Assembly (NCBI GenBank): GCA_947448745.1
Contig: CANFOQ010000002.1
Location: 1 to 64,000, forward strand
Reading direction: 5' to 3'
Length of the DNA stretch: 64,000 nt
From: Comamonadaceae bacterium
GTDB lineage: Bacteria; Pseudomonadota; Gammaproteobacteria; Burkholderiales; Burkholderiaceae_C
Positions 56,101-62,929 of this stretch are shown in pieces. Position numbers and translations under genes: made by a program. Below the pieces are notes generated by a model that saw nothing but the letters and a program-made list of their open reading frames with translations, did no database searches and had not been told where the DNA came from. Within the stretch, counting starts at the first letter, position 1; each line of letters begins with the position of its first letter.

Positions 56101-59100
56101 GGGAATTTCAGGCATACCCTCGTGGATATATAAGTCGATGGGTTTTACGGGTTACTACAGCTCGGCAGGGCAATATGGATCTGCATTACTAGATGTGGTA
56201 ACTGGCGAAGTTACCTATCGATTTAATAATAATATTGAATCATCTAATGCATTATCTGAAGGTGAGCTTGTTAAGGATGTATTTTATTTGCCGACGCATG
56301 CGGGCATTACTAATGTATTGAGCTTTTATATTATTGGCTCTAATGATGCCGCAGTAATAAGCGGCACGAGTACGTTTAATCTTACTGAAACCAATGAAGT
56401 TCTGGCGACAAGCGGTACGCTGACCTCAACAGATGTTGACGGAATAGCGAATTCGTTCAAAGCAGAAACCGTAGTTGGAACTTATGGCAGCTTGGCTATG
56501 GACGCTCATGGAGCGTGGACTTACACGACCAGCAGCTCACACGATGAATTTGTAAAGGATCAGGTCTACACTGATGTCGTAACAGTGCATGCTGCCGATG
56601 GCACAGAAAAGGTCATTGCTATCAATATCACTGGAACTGATGATTTGACGCTAATTGGGGAACCTTCTGTATTCAACTTAATTGAAGATTCAGGAAGTCC
56701 TGGTTTTTATAACAACTGGGATATTGGACAGCCGGGTGCAAATGACACCAGCCAAAACGATGCAATTATGCTTATTAATCATTCTGGATTTACACCCGGA
56801 CTTTGGCACGATACAGCTGATTGGATCGGCCCAACTCGAATGTGGGGTTCAATCGTAGAGTATGTTGGTAATTTCAGTAGTAATGATATTTCAGATCCAA
56901 CTTATCAGTTTTTAAATTTACAAAATGGAAACATTTATGAATATCTGGATTCGCCGTTGGCCTGGGATTCCGCTCTTGAGCGTGCGGGATCAAGAACTAT
57001 TAATGGGGTTCATGGTGGACTCGTCACTATTACATCTGCCGAGGAGCAATCATTTGTGTTGAGCCATAACCCTTATCCGCAAATCAATGGATACTGGCTT
57101 GGCGCTACAGACAAACAGACCGAAGGAGTATGGCGTTGGGTTTCTGGATTAGAAGCAGGTCATATTTTTTATTCAAGTATCGATCCGCAAGGTAACTCTT
57201 ATCAAAGCATTAATTTAACTGCTTCAGGAACAATCAGTATCATTGATGTGGACAGTGCGGCAAGATTCAATACAACTGTTTTACCAGCATTGGGTAACTT
57301 AGGAGTGCTCACGCTAACTGCAGAAGGAAGTTACACCTATTCTGTTGCTAATAGCGCCGTAAGTTATTTAGGAGCGGGCGAGACAAAGCTTGAAGTTTTC
57401 ACGGTTTCAACTTTAGATGGCACAGAAAAAGTTATCACCTTCAATATCACTGGCACTGATGATTTGACGCTAATCAATGGAACGAACGGTGCTGACACGT
57501 TGAGCGGTGGGTTTGGTGACGATGTGATCTACGGTTTGGCGGGCAACGACACGATTGACGGTAGTGCTGGAGACGATGTAATTTATGGGTTAGGTGGCGA
57601 TGACAGGATTGATGCAGGCGCTGGAAATAACTCTGTTTCCGGCGGTGATGGAAACGACTACATCACAGCCAACCAAGGCTCAAACTTAGTAATTGGGGGC
57701 GCTGGCAATGACTATTTAGCGGTGGTGTCTTCTACTGGAAAAGAGTCCTTGTTTGGAGGTTTTGGGGATGATAGTCTTTTTGCCGTTGGTAAATTGGTCA
57801 TTGAAGATGGCGGTGAAGGTAATGACAATTTAGAGGCGCAAGGTAAGATTTTGCTTCAGGAGGGTGAGTTTTCAGTAATTAATGGCAGTGCTGATTTGTC
57901 TGGCGGAGGTGGAGATGATGGACTTTACGTTACTAGCTATAGTCAATCAACATTATCTGGTGGTGACGGTAATGACATTCTGCAAGCTCGAAAAAACCAA
58001 GCTTCAGATCCTTCCTGCACAACATCTATGGTTGGGGGTTCAGGCGATGACAATCTTGCCACATGGGATATAAATAATGCGACCCTAGAAGGTGATGATG
58101 GTAATGACTATTTGTACGCCCAGTCATTCGATTTAGGGACTACAGCAAACTTAAGCGGTGGTGCAGGCTATGACAATTTAAAAATTTTTGGATACTCCAA
58201 TGTCAGCTTAGATGGGGGTGATGAAAATGATAGTTTGTTAGCGCAAGGCATCACCAGTCCTTCCTTTGCAATTATTGGCGGATCAAAGTCAATCGCGAAT
58301 TTGAACGGCGGGGCGGGTAACGACAATTTAGAAGTCGCCTATTACAGCAGCGCAAAGGTGGATGGAGGAGATGGGAATGACAATTTAAATGTTTATGGAA
58401 CAAGATCTTCATACCTCATAGGCGGATCAGGAGACGATAATTTAAGAGATGTAACTGATCTTTGGACTACTTGGTATACCGATGGCGCACTTTCAATTGG
58501 TAGGAGTGCAACATTAGATGGCGGCACTGGAAACGATAAATTAAATTTTGAAAGCTGGCAAAACTCATTTGCATCTTCTTCGATTTCAGCAAAATTATTG
58601 GGTGGCGATGGGGACGATTCTTTATCAGCTATCGACAATCAAGCGGGAATAACTCATGAATATGGCACTAGGAACACCGGCATCGCTCATGCATTACTAG
58701 ACGGTGGTGCAGGTGACGATTTACTATTGGCCGGTGGCGTAATCGACCTTACTATGACTGGAGGTACTGGTGCTGATGTGTTTGTGTTGACTACTCAGCA
58801 GTTTCTCACCGAGTTAGAGGGTGCAAAGTCATTTTTTATAAGTCAAACTTTAGGTGGTGAAATTGTAGATGCTCACGCGACAGTGATCACCGACTTTGAG
58901 GTGGGTGCGGGCCATGATTTGTTGGATGTATCTGAGTTGCTGCGCAACGCCTCGACAGGGTTTGACGGGTCGAACCCATTCAGCAACGGGTACTTGACGC
59001 TGGAGCAGTCGGGTACTGACACGTTGTTGAAGTTTGATGCGGATGGGTTGGGTGCGGACAAGTCAGCGGTTGCTATTGCGGTGCTGAAAAACGTCACGGC

Positions 59101-59173
59101 CACCGACTTGGTTGCAGATAACTTCAACCCTAACTTCACGTTGCCCTTAAACGACTACTACCCCACACACTGA
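50156..59173 (+). CDS. Giant type I-secreted adhesin: VCBS, C-type lectin, seven-unit repeat, RTX
   Basis: A 3005-residue surface or secreted adhesin. From the N-terminus: a unique domain (1-130); six VCBS-type repeats (about 130-740); an Ig-like unit (about 735-845); a C-type lectin domain (about 846-1019); VCBS, a second near-identical Ig-like unit, VCBS (about 1020-1330); seven 54-residue SDGGWVVTWQS repeats (about 1346-1732); two VCBS repeats, a divergent domain and another VCBS (about 1740-2160); a lectin domain with its halves in reversed order (about 2179-2352); a partial VCBS; RTX glycine-rich Ca-binding nonapeptides (about 2441-2870); and a T1SS target of the VCA0849 type ending in VADNF. 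No Sec signal and no LapA-like retention module. The ATG at 50156 follows GGGGA; a GTG at 50102 is an alternative. No exporter is nearby. Confidence 0.93.
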   Translation: MATSSSKPTISAQTGSLIEDTNSSTASIQLGASSGSLGFDDVALMAGGWLRVGTSTSYTHVGLYGLATLDTLTGKITYALDNSLLATNKLAGGAAAKDTFTVPDTIAGVKFSTAVTFNIKGTNDAAVIEGNNTATITETNAIQSASGTLSVSDVDSAEKFVAQSNVNGSAGFGKFTINTAGVWTYTMNTAHDEFKAGTIYKDSVTVKAADGTSQVITVNIVGTDDALVFGGVTTASLTETNAVLKASGTMTAVDADAPVSILAQTNVAGDHGYGVFSIATNGKWTYTANTAHNEFQAGTNYTDSFTVTTSDGSSKVVTVNIAGTNDAAVITGTTTGTVNEAGGINNAIVGSPFATGALTDTDVDGTNNKFIEVASAKASLYGSFTMTSAGVWNYTLDNNNATVQALAVGKTLSDTFTVNAEDGTAKSITVTIKGADDAAVITGTNTAALTETNLAQTTTGQLKSTDVDSATASAFVAQNNVAGDHGYGKFTVDTTGKWTYAMNTAHDEFQGGQSYSDSFTVKTADGASKLVTVTMLGTNDAAIITGTSELNLTETNQALTTTGMLTSTDVDGTANRFMPETVIGNYGTLTVLENGAWSYTTDSAHDEFIEGQVYKDILKIHSADGTEKLITVNITGTNDAAIIIGPKEIHLTETDDILSTSGQLIAIDPDGPEHPFISQTIQGDFGSFTINADGQWVYKTNSAHNEFAVGSVYTDPFVVRTVDGVTEHIVINIDGTNDAPIIRLEGGDNFYFDDHTVSTFDLRQMDRLSITDPEGDALTYSFAGQPAPGFTLNPDGTGTVDTRTYNYLAEGEVLNIPAALIARDVHGAEASQGVNAVIIGTNDVATITTSRALHASDITDPLHQFYNATNGHIYEINTTPLSWNDAMHAADAKTIAGVHGYLATITSQSEQNFVWSSFNSVLYKKADAWLGGSDAVIEGDWRWATGPEVGTQFWQGGNYGSGHPVDGNYVNWYYYEPDNWSGFQNWGIADEAVLNSEGYWGDAEGFHTINSIVEYSAPVTGGGTTFELIETDSAASLSTSGKFYVSDADHDQAHTIAKTVGGTYGTFTIDSDGSWTYTASSAHNELSVGQRVNDTFDVSSVDGTATAQVVINITGTNDAPIIRLEGGDNFYFDDHTVSIFDVRQMDRLSITDPEGDALTYSFAGQPAPGFTLNPDGTGTIDTRAYNYLAEGEVLNIPAALIVRDVHGAEASQGVNAVIVGTNDAAIITGTSSGNVNEDSSTVASGTLSIVDTDTGESVFASPTTVGLTGTYGAFTFNATSGAWTYAVDNSKTAVQALASGSTVTDTLTVYSYDGTTSKAINATVTGVNDAAVITNHLTNFTNLTEIKANTFTIGDQTNPDLTALSDGGWVMTWESIGIDASDSGVYQQRFTSLGEPIGDQIKVNTYTMSSSIAFRPEVTGLSDGGWVVTWQSKGQDGSGYGVYQQRFTSDGVAYGNELQVNSYTSGDQYGPSITGLSDGGWVITWHSDVQDGSGYGVFQQRFTSSGTASGNEVQVNTHTPAPQGSSAVTALSDGGWVVTWESEYQDGSSFGIYQQKYSITGLTDGAESRVNTTTLGCQATPSVTALSDGGWVVTWRSEGQDGSGWGVYQQRYSNAGVSIGEELKVNTFLINDQLYPSVSSLSDGGWVVTWQSNGQDGSASGIYQKRYTSTGETNGAELKVNTYTSDEQINPSLTGLSDGGWVVTWQSNGQDGSGFGIYQQRFNSDGFAIEYDTSTSSNVMLFETNYVLTASGMLTSTDVDGIANAFKAEKVVGTYGSLAMDASGAWTYTASSAQNQLSAGATATDTFTIHAADSTASSITVVITGMNDLATVSSATTAVSEGNTAAELNASGKLTISDADEGQAVVVAKDFAGTYGTFHVAEDGSWTYKGNGPHDELTDGQSVSDSIVVTSNDGTGNGVITVNIIGTSDFISYNSNTIAIEDQLPISQNINLNNPYPGYFYKSIDLITDAGWKSYGGISMAGGISGIPSWIYKSMGFTGYYSSAGQYGSALLDVVTGEVTYRFNNNIESSNALSEGELVKDVFYLPTHAGITNVLSFYIIGSNDAAVISGTSTFNLTETNEVLATSGTLTSTDVDGIANSFKAETVVGTYGSLAMDAHGAWTYTTSSSHDEFVKDQVYTDVVTVHAADGTEKVIAINITGTDDLTLIGEPSVFNLIEDSGSPGFYNNWDIGQPGANDTSQNDAIMLINHSGFTPGLWHDTADWIGPTRMWGSIVEYVGNFSSNDISDPTYQFLNLQNGNIYEYLDSPLAWDSALERAGSRTINGVHGGLVTITSAEEQSFVLSHNPYPQINGYWLGATDKQTEGVWRWVSGLEAGHIFYSSIDPQGNSYQSINLTASGTISIIDVDSAARFNTTVLPALGNLGVLTLTAEGSYTYSVANSAVSYLGAGETKLEVFTVSTLDGTEKVITFNITGTDDLTLINGTNGADTLSGGFGDDVIYGLAGNDTIDGSAGDDVIYGLGGDDRIDAGAGNNSVSGGDGNDYITANQGSNLVIGGAGNDYLAVVSSTGKESLFGGFGDDSLFAVGKLVIEDGGEGNDNLEAQGKILLQEGEFSVINGSADLSGGGGDDGLYVTSYSQSTLSGGDGNDILQARKNQASDPSCTTSMVGGSGDDNLATWDINNATLEGDDGNDYLYAQSFDLGTTANLSGGAGYDNLKIFGYSNVSLDGGDENDSLLAQGITSPSFAIIGGSKSIANLNGGAGNDNLEVAYYSSAKVDGGDGNDNLNVYGTRSSYLIGGSGDDNLRDVTDLWTTWYTDGALSIGRSATLDGGTGNDKLNFESWQNSFASSSISAKLLGGDGDDSLSAIDNQAGITHEYGTRNTGIAHALLDGGAGDDLLLAGGVIDLTMTGGTGADVFVLTTQQFLTELEGAKSFFISQTLGGEIVDAHATVITDFEVGAGHDLLDVSELLRNASTGFDGSNPFSNGYLTLEQSGTDTLLKFDADGLGADKSAVAIAVLKNVTATDLVADNFNPNFTLPLNDYYPTH
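52358..52682 (+). repeat. Intragenic near-identical repeat, copy A
   Basis: About 325 bases encoding the Ig-like unit from GTNDAPIIRLEGG to NAVIIGTND recur at 53498-53822, exactly 1140 bases on, with only a handful of substitutions. The lectin domain and one VCBS repeat lie between. Confidence 0.9.
53498..53822 (+). repeat. Intragenic near-identical repeat, copy B
   Basis: Second copy of the Ig-like unit. Recombination with copy A would delete or duplicate 1140 bases (380 codons) in frame, removing or doubling the lectin domain. Confidence 0.9.
54191..55350 (+). repeat. Seven tandem 54-residue SDGGWVVTWQS repeats
   Basis: Seven units, each with LSDGGWVVTWQS, a QDGSGxGVYQQRF segment and VNTYT, are visible in the protein at near-constant spacing. 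The array begins with a stray VNTYT-like strand (IKANTF) and its last unit lacks that strand, so the register is closed circularly. Confidence 0.92.
55415..55522 (+). repeat. Intragenic VCBS repeat, copy 1
   Basis: A 108-base stretch of a VCBS repeat recurs at 56420-56527, 1005 bases on, with fewer than ten differences, indicating recent duplication or gene conversion within the gene. Confidence 0.85.
56420..56527 (+). repeat. Intragenic VCBS repeat, copy 2
   Basis: Second copy of the 108-base VCBS segment; the 1005-base spacing is a multiple of three, so recombination between copies keeps the frame. Confidence 0.85.
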
Positions 59174-59189
59174 ACTCGAGAGGGCATCA

Positions 59190-59447
59190 ATGACGATCAA
59201 TCAAATATTTGTAGACGGCTTGGGGGGCATTGCGGGGCAGGGTGGAACCATCCGCATTGAACTCAGCCAGTTCCAACAATTGCCTGTCGAAGGGCAAGCC
59301 CCTGAGCTTGAAGTATTTGAGCGGTTGGTCATGAATGTGGACACGTTCTTGAAAATGCACCAAAGCATGACGCAAGTGATTGCACAGATGGAGCAGAAGG
59401 GAATCATCAAGAAGGCAAAAGCTCCAGAACAATATGGCAAGGTGTGA
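59190..59447 (+). CDS. Small protein of unknown function downstream of the adhesin
   Basis: An 85-residue ORF with GAGAGG before its ATG, 16 bases after the adhesin stop and in the same direction, so probably co-transcribed. The N-terminal part looks beta-rich (GQGGTIRIELSQFQQLP), the C-terminal part helical (VFERLVMNVDTFLKMHQ, then IAQMEQKGIIKKAK). There is no signal peptide or membrane segment. I do not recognise a family. Position suggests a role tied to the adhesin, such as a secretion chaperone or a regulator. Confidence 0.65.
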   Translation: MTINQIFVDGLGGIAGQGGTIRIELSQFQQLPVEGQAPELEVFERLVMNVDTFLKMHQSMTQVIAQMEQKGIIKKAKAPEQYGKV

Positions 59448-59785
59448 AAAGAGCCTGCATCAAAAACATAAACTTGCTACTGGGTTAGAAATACCTGTTA
59501 ACAAAAAGTTAACTTCTGCTACCCAGCAAAGTTCATCGTTAACTGCATTACTTTGGCAGTTGGCACTTTATTTGGGCGTGCAACTTGTTCATCGTTGGTT
59601 CAACTCTCCTTTAACATGGTCCAATGTCCGTTAAGCGGACTTTAAACTCCAAGACGCGCACAGGCATGCGTGCGCGATGCGTCCCGAAAGTCGGTAAACC
59701 ACAGAACCAATGTCATAGAAAACTGTGGTCTTGGCAGGGCGTTCAAACCCCACGACGCATGCGCACGCGATATTGGTACGGAAAC
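59448..59785. other. Non-coding spacer between convergent gene sets of the element
   Basis: No gene seen. It contains a palindrome pair TTAACAAAAAGTTAA (59500-59514), a GTCCG-TTAAG-CGGAC hairpin followed by TTTAAA near 59626 that may terminate transcription weakly, and a GC-rich patch with GCATGCGTGCGCGATGCG near 59665, unlike its AT-rich surroundings. An origin or transfer site could be hidden here, without proof. Confidence 0.5.
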
Positions 59786-60085
59786 TCAATGCTGTGCCAG
59801 CAGTTGTAGCCATTGCAACCGCTTAAAACGCTGTTTGGTGAGTTTTGACAGGTGCTCCCTGCCTCCAGCATTCAACCAAGCTTGGAAGCCCTCCAAGGCT
59901 CGATCCTTCTGTCCGCAGGCCATCCGTTTGGCAGTGGCCTGCCCGACAGCCAATTTGCCCTCAGCAGTCCGTGGGCCAGTGCTCATACCGCCATGGTTCT
60001 TACATCTACCATTTGCCAACGCCTTGGCTTGACAAGGTTGGCCTGTGGATCTGGCATAAGCCCCGCACTTGATCTTCTTTCTCAT
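59786..60085 (-). CDS. HGGxSTG-domain protein
   Basis: A 99-residue basic protein. The N-terminal half has Cys residues in a zinc-finger-like spacing (CGAYARSTGQPCQAKAL, then GRCKNHGG), followed by the hallmark HGGMSTGPRTAEG. Proteins with this motif occur widely on phages, plasmids and islands; their function is unknown, though the Cys/His pattern suggests nucleic-acid binding. It is the last gene of the minus-strand set, 131 bases after the Rep-like gene. Confidence 0.8.
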   Translation of the reverse strand: MRKKIKCGAYARSTGQPCQAKALANGRCKNHGGMSTGPRTAEGKLAVGQATAKRMACGQKDRALEGFQAWLNAGGREHLSKLTKQRFKRLQWLQLLAQH

Positions 60086-60216
60086 CCATTAACTCCAAGT
60101 TAAGTTCTCTTTCAGGTAGGTTGATTTGTCTTGGGTTTGGGCATAGGTTCGCCAATCAAGACAACTTCACTGCCTTGTCGACCGCCACCCGAACCGACCC
60201 ATAAGGCCCCGCTGGG

Positions 60217-60705
60217 TCAGTGCTGAGGGCACACGGCGGCAAATGTCACTTGATCCATCAATCCTTCAAAACCGTGGTCGACCATGTAACCAAGCCATCC
60301 TTCGTCACGATATGGCTTGATATCAAACTGTTGGCCCAATCCCTTGGTTGTCGTGGCCATCTCTTTCAAAAGTCGATCAAACCCATCTGTGGTCATGTCA
60401 GGTGGCTTTTGAAGGGCCAAATGGGCATGGGGGTGATCACCGTATGGCCCATTGCCCAAAAAGGCTACTGAAGCGATCCTGTAGCCTTTGCGTCGTGTGC
60501 CGTGCCTGCTGTATATGCGTCGATTTATTCGGTTAAGAAAGAGGCGGCATCGTCGGGTAACTTCTGGCTTGCTAATTGCATGGCCGCCTTCTGGGCGATG
60601 CATGGTCAATGTCACCGCATGAGTCCACTCTGCCAGCCCCTCCAGCCACAGTAAAGTTTCCAGACGCTTTTTGAAGTGTTCTGGCCAAAGACTGTGGGTT
60701 TTCAT
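60217..60705 (-). CDS. HUH-type Rep-like protein (replication or mobilisation initiator)
   Basis: A 162-residue protein with the metal-binding HUH motif in GDHPHAHLALQ near residues 90-100 and a downstream Tyr in WLGYMVDHG near residue 142, the order found in rolling-circle Rep proteins. The first 70 residues (THAVTLTMHRPEG) may be motif I. It is shorter than plasmid Rep proteins and lacks the YxxK spacing, so it could be a divergent Rep or a small relaxase. Its ATG overlaps the stop of the HTH gene (ATGA). Confidence 0.6.
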   Translation of the reverse strand: MKTHSLWPEHFKKRLETLLWLEGLAEWTHAVTLTMHRPEGGHAISKPEVTRRCRLFLNRINRRIYSRHGTRRKGYRIASVAFLGNGPYGDHPHAHLALQKPPDMTTDGFDRLLKEMATTTKGLGQQFDIKPYRDEGWLGYMVDHGFEGLMDQVTFAAVCPQH

Positions 60706-60914
60706 AATGAAGCTCCAACCAGTAATCGAATTTCATTTACTGACCAATGCAGCCTGCCGTTTATTCGCTTTGGTCGAATGGGGCCGTTTTCTTTGCAAGC
60801 CCAGATACGAAGCGTTTGCTCTGATCTATTGAGGTGGTAAGCCGCTTCGTCGGTTGGCAGTGTTGATCTATTTTCTTGATCAAGCTCGGTCGTAATGTTT
60901 GTATTTCGCACCAT
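60702..60914 (-). CDS. Small helix-turn-helix protein (AlpA/excisionase-like)
   Basis: A 70-residue DNA-binding protein with the winged-helix pattern LPTDEAAYHLNRSEQTLRIW followed by PIRPKRINGRLHWSV, typical of MerR-like excisionases and AlpA regulators. The ATG at 60914 follows GAGG by six or so bases; the longer frame to 60941 has no ribosome site. Between the unknown gene and rep-like gene, it may direct excision or control replication. Confidence 0.75.
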   Translation of the reverse strand: MVRNTNITTELDQENRSTLPTDEAAYHLNRSEQTLRIWACKENGPIRPKRINGRLHWSVNEIRLLVGASL

Positions 60915-61000
60915 GTAAACCTCTATTGGTTTGTTGAACATGGGTCGTTATTTTGGGCATATTTAGATAGGTAATCGGTTGCCAAGTTGTTGCCGAGTGA

Positions 61001-61549
61001 TTACTTCCTTGGGAAAAGCCAATTTATATGGGCTTTCACATCATGATTAAAGGCTTGCCTTGATACTCCTTCCTTGCCTGCTAATAACCCTACGCCTTTT
61101 GGCAATCTCGAATAATCGTTTGTTGGCATTTCAAATCCTGCATCAACACAGATTTCATATCTTCTTTTTCGACGTTCTGCCTGTGTTTCAGTTGGAGGGG
61201 AATTCAATTGAGTGTTGATAATTTTCTTTTTGATGATGTTTGATAGCACATCAGGTAAGGGTAAATTCATTCTCAGTGCCGTTTCGATCCATTCTGCTTG
61301 GGAGGTTGGGATTGTCCCCTTTCGTTTGAATGATTGAAATAATTCCCAGTAATGAAATGCGTATGGATATTTCTTCGAGATTGCACCGCCATCATTAAAG
61401 AAACGTCGATCGGTTGGTGAGTGCCCTGCAAAAATAAGCGTGGCCTCTTCTATCGACCATGGCTTCTTGAAACTCAACCAGCGTTGCGCCTCCTCAGAAG
61501 TTAGTTCAGTGATTTCAACGCCAAGACTCAGGTTATGTTTGTCAGCCAT
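61001..61549 (-). CDS. Unknown protein downstream of the integrase
   Basis: A 182-residue soluble protein not recognised by family. It reads LTSEEAQRWLSFKKPWSIEEATLIFAG-like at the N-terminus, then a basic middle (IIKKKIINTQ, AERRKRRYEI) and ends SRQAFNHDVKAHINWLFPRK. Its ATG follows the integrase stop by two bases, so it is translated from the same message. Similar-sized genes often accompany P4-type integrases in betaproteobacterial islands. It has no transmembrane or export signals. Confidence 0.65.
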   Translation of the reverse strand: MADKHNLSLGVEITELTSEEAQRWLSFKKPWSIEEATLIFAGHSPTDRRFFNDGGAISKKYPYAFHYWELFQSFKRKGTIPTSQAEWIETALRMNLPLPDVLSNIIKKKIINTQLNSPPTETQAERRKRRYEICVDAGFEMPTNDYSRLPKGVGLLAGKEGVSRQAFNHDVKAHINWLFPRK

Positions 61550-61551
61550 TT

Positions 61552-62898
61552 TCAAGCTACCAAGTGAAGTTTATTATTGGACTCAATCGTTTTATGTGCG
61601 ATCACACCAGCATGCTCCAGAACCCATGACTCAATCCGCTCATGATGAATTCGTAACAGATCCAGTGGTCGAACTGTGTAATGCTTCTCTGCAGTTGCGC
61701 TTGGTTTGTGACCCATAATTTGTGCAACTACACCTGTGGGGATTTCCAACCACTCGCTAAGACTTCTGAATGAGCGACGAAGACCATTCAGAGTCAAATT
61801 GTTAATAGATGCCACCTTGCAAGCTGCTGTGTGCATTGGATCAAGCCGTGACAAATGCTCATCCGAACGGTCAGTTCTTGGACTTGCGAACACCCATTTA
61901 TTTCTTCGTGGAAGTTGCTCCAGCAAGCTCCTCACATACGGTGTAAATGGAATAACGCGCACACCTTCAACCTTGTCCCTGATAGTAATGCCATTCCATT
62001 GCCAATTAATATCTTCCCATTTCATAACGAGAATTTCACCGGGTCTTGCTCCTGTGAGAAGCACTGTCTTCAAATAGGCGGCAACGGTGGCATTGGTTAA
62101 TTTCCCTACAGCATCAAACCAAGCAGGTAGCTGCTCTTTCATCAGTGCGTCGTTTTTGACTCTCACTTTGCCAAGGGCTTCTTTGGTTTTTTGAGTTTTT
62201 GCTGCGTTTTTTATCGGTGAAATAGCGGCGTAGGGCGGTTGCTCTGCGCACCAGTTAAGAAATGCCTTGAAACAGCGCCATCCAAGTTGCGCCACTGTTG
62301 GCCTAATCTTGCCTTCCTTTTCGGCCCAAGCCTCTACAGCCGCAGGTGACACATCTTTTAATTTCATGTCCATGAAATGATTAAGCGCACCCGCCGTTGA
62401 TATTTGAGTAGGGTGGTTCATTCTTGGAATTCCCCCGTCTTTGCATAAGCTGATGTGATCTTTGTAGTGCCTTTCGCCCCAGTATGGTTTACGAGCGGCA
62501 ATATATAAGCCCCAAACCTCCCTGACAGTTATGGAGTCCAGTTTTTCTTGTTGCCGTTTAGCTGCTTGTTCGGCAATTTGTTGTCGACTCTGTTCGCGTG
62601 GGTCAATGCCAGTGTCCAGAGTTACGCGCAGTCTGTTGGCTTCTGCTCGTGCCAAATCAATACTCCATGCGGTAACACTACCGATGGTTCTGCGTATTGT
62701 TTGGCGGTTCAGTTTTGATTCAAAGACGAATGATTTGGCTCCACTGGCCGTAACTCTGACCCGCAATGACGGTGATTTGCTGTCTCGCAAAAAAGCCTGA
62801 AATGCGCCAGCAGGGCAGTTCAGGCGATCTATAAGACCAGCGGTCAGTTCATGAGGGACTGTTAGGTCTATTGGGTTATGGCGGCTTTTTCTTGGCAC
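61552..62898 (-). CDS. int: Site-specific tyrosine recombinase (P4-like integrase)
   Basis: Integrase of 448 residues that recombines the tRNA-Cys att site. The N-terminal arm-binding domain (about 25-100) is of the DUF4102-type seen in P4-like enzymes, followed by a SAM-like core-binding domain (about 125-215). Catalytic residues: Arg near 284 (TGARPGEIL), Arg near 371 (LNGLRRSF), His near 395 (MGHKPSA) and Tyr near 406 (EKHYTV). The first His of the usual HxxR is replaced by Asn. It reads leftward away from attR, its start 178 bases from the right repeat. Confidence 0.93.
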   Translation of the reverse strand: MPRKSRHNPIDLTVPHELTAGLIDRLNCPAGAFQAFLRDSKSPSLRVRVTASGAKSFVFESKLNRQTIRRTIGSVTAWSIDLARAEANRLRVTLDTGIDPREQSRQQIAEQAAKRQQEKLDSITVREVWGLYIAARKPYWGERHYKDHISLCKDGGIPRMNHPTQISTAGALNHFMDMKLKDVSPAAVEAWAEKEGKIRPTVAQLGWRCFKAFLNWCAEQPPYAAISPIKNAAKTQKTKEALGKVRVKNDALMKEQLPAWFDAVGKLTNATVAAYLKTVLLTGARPGEILVMKWEDINWQWNGITIRDKVEGVRVIPFTPYVRSLLEQLPRRNKWVFASPRTDRSDEHLSRLDPMHTAACKVASINNLTLNGLRRSFRSLSEWLEIPTGVVAQIMGHKPSATAEKHYTVRPLDLLRIHHERIESWVLEHAGVIAHKTIESNNKLHLVA

Positions 62899-62929
62899 TC
62901 GGCTGCTCCTGCTCCAAATTTAAGTTCCA

